Part shown: positions 63,997 through 64,000 of the stretch, piece after piece
Layout: each line of letters starts with the position of its first letter
Numbering within the stretch: the stretch's first letter is position 1
NCBI GenBank assembly: GCA_963825175.1
Contig: CAWGSA010000002.1
Location: 496,001 to 560,000, forward strand
From: DATFTF01 sp963825175
GTDB taxonomy: Bacteria > Acidobacteriota > Thermoanaerobaculia > UBA5066 > Gp7-AA6
Direction: 5' to 3'
Length of the DNA stretch: 64,000 bases
Translations under genes and position numbers: made by a program
The notes under the pieces: generated by a model
Told to the model about the DNA's origin: nothing
Database searches by the model: none
The model's input: the letters and a program-made list of their open reading frames with translations, nothing else

Positions 63997-64000
63997 GCCT

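Overview
The window is about 64 kb of GC-rich bacterial DNA, dense in genes and with short spacers. It has RND efflux genes, lipoproteins, a BamD-like tetratricopeptide protein and other envelope genes of a didermal bacterium. It also carries a multi-precursor class I lanthipeptide locus, large Asp-box propeller proteins and YfhO-type membrane proteins. This mix suggests an uncultured Acidobacteriota-like organism. That placement is an inference from gene content; there is no rRNA gene, and I recognised no tRNA gene.

Layout. (1) 1-12 kb: a secreted beta-helix protein, then three tandem paralogous secreted Asp-box propeller proteins, a phosphodiesterase-TPR lipoprotein coupled to the third, a broken and an intact alpha/beta hydrolase, and a poorly conserved spacer. 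(2) 12.6-18.4 kb: an RND efflux operon (adaptor, pump, outer-membrane factor). The pump frame is interrupted about 23 times, always by one extra base. (3) 18.5-21.5 kb: a zinc-ribbon protein, gltX and an EamA transporter. (4) 21.6-32 kb: a lanthipeptide locus with eight precursors sharing one leader, three LanC cyclases and one full-length LanB dehydratase, but no recognisable exporter or leader peptidase. (5) 32.4-43.2 kb, minus strand: htrA, hsp20, clpB, queC, queE, a cupredoxin, a copA-type ATPase and a GT2 glycosyltransferase. (6) 43.1-51.4 kb, plus strand: a membrane glycosyltransferase-like protein, truA, uppS, cdsA, a polytopic protein, dxr and rseP, a classic isoprenoid, undecaprenyl and envelope block. 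(7) 51.7-59.2 kb: two YfhO-family proteins, two methyltransferases and a GtrB-like GT2 enzyme, probably a surface glycosylation module. (8) 59.4-64 kb: a PHP-domain protein, a PASTA protein, rpe, a BamD-like protein and an exported protein ending at an intrinsic terminator.

How the genes work together. In the lanthipeptide locus one LanB would dehydrate Ser/Thr in all the precursors, and the three LanC proteins would close the thioether rings. The leader is strongly conserved while the core peptides differ completely. In the envelope block, dxr feeds isoprenoid synthesis, uppS makes undecaprenyl diphosphate, cdsA makes CDP-diacylglycerol and rseP handles envelope stress. ClpB, Hsp20 and HtrA form a proteostasis group, and clpB-hsp20 has a near-consensus promoter and a clear terminator.

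Two kinds of structure are not explained by genes. A dispersed element of about 155 bp occurs four times, three of them immediately after a stop codon. Purine-rich and pyrimidine-rich tracts, some with complementary arms, sit at several gene ends. Single-base indels recur in the pump, adaptor, copA, the first lanC and two precursors. They may be assembly error or real decay, so the affected frames are described as reconstructed.
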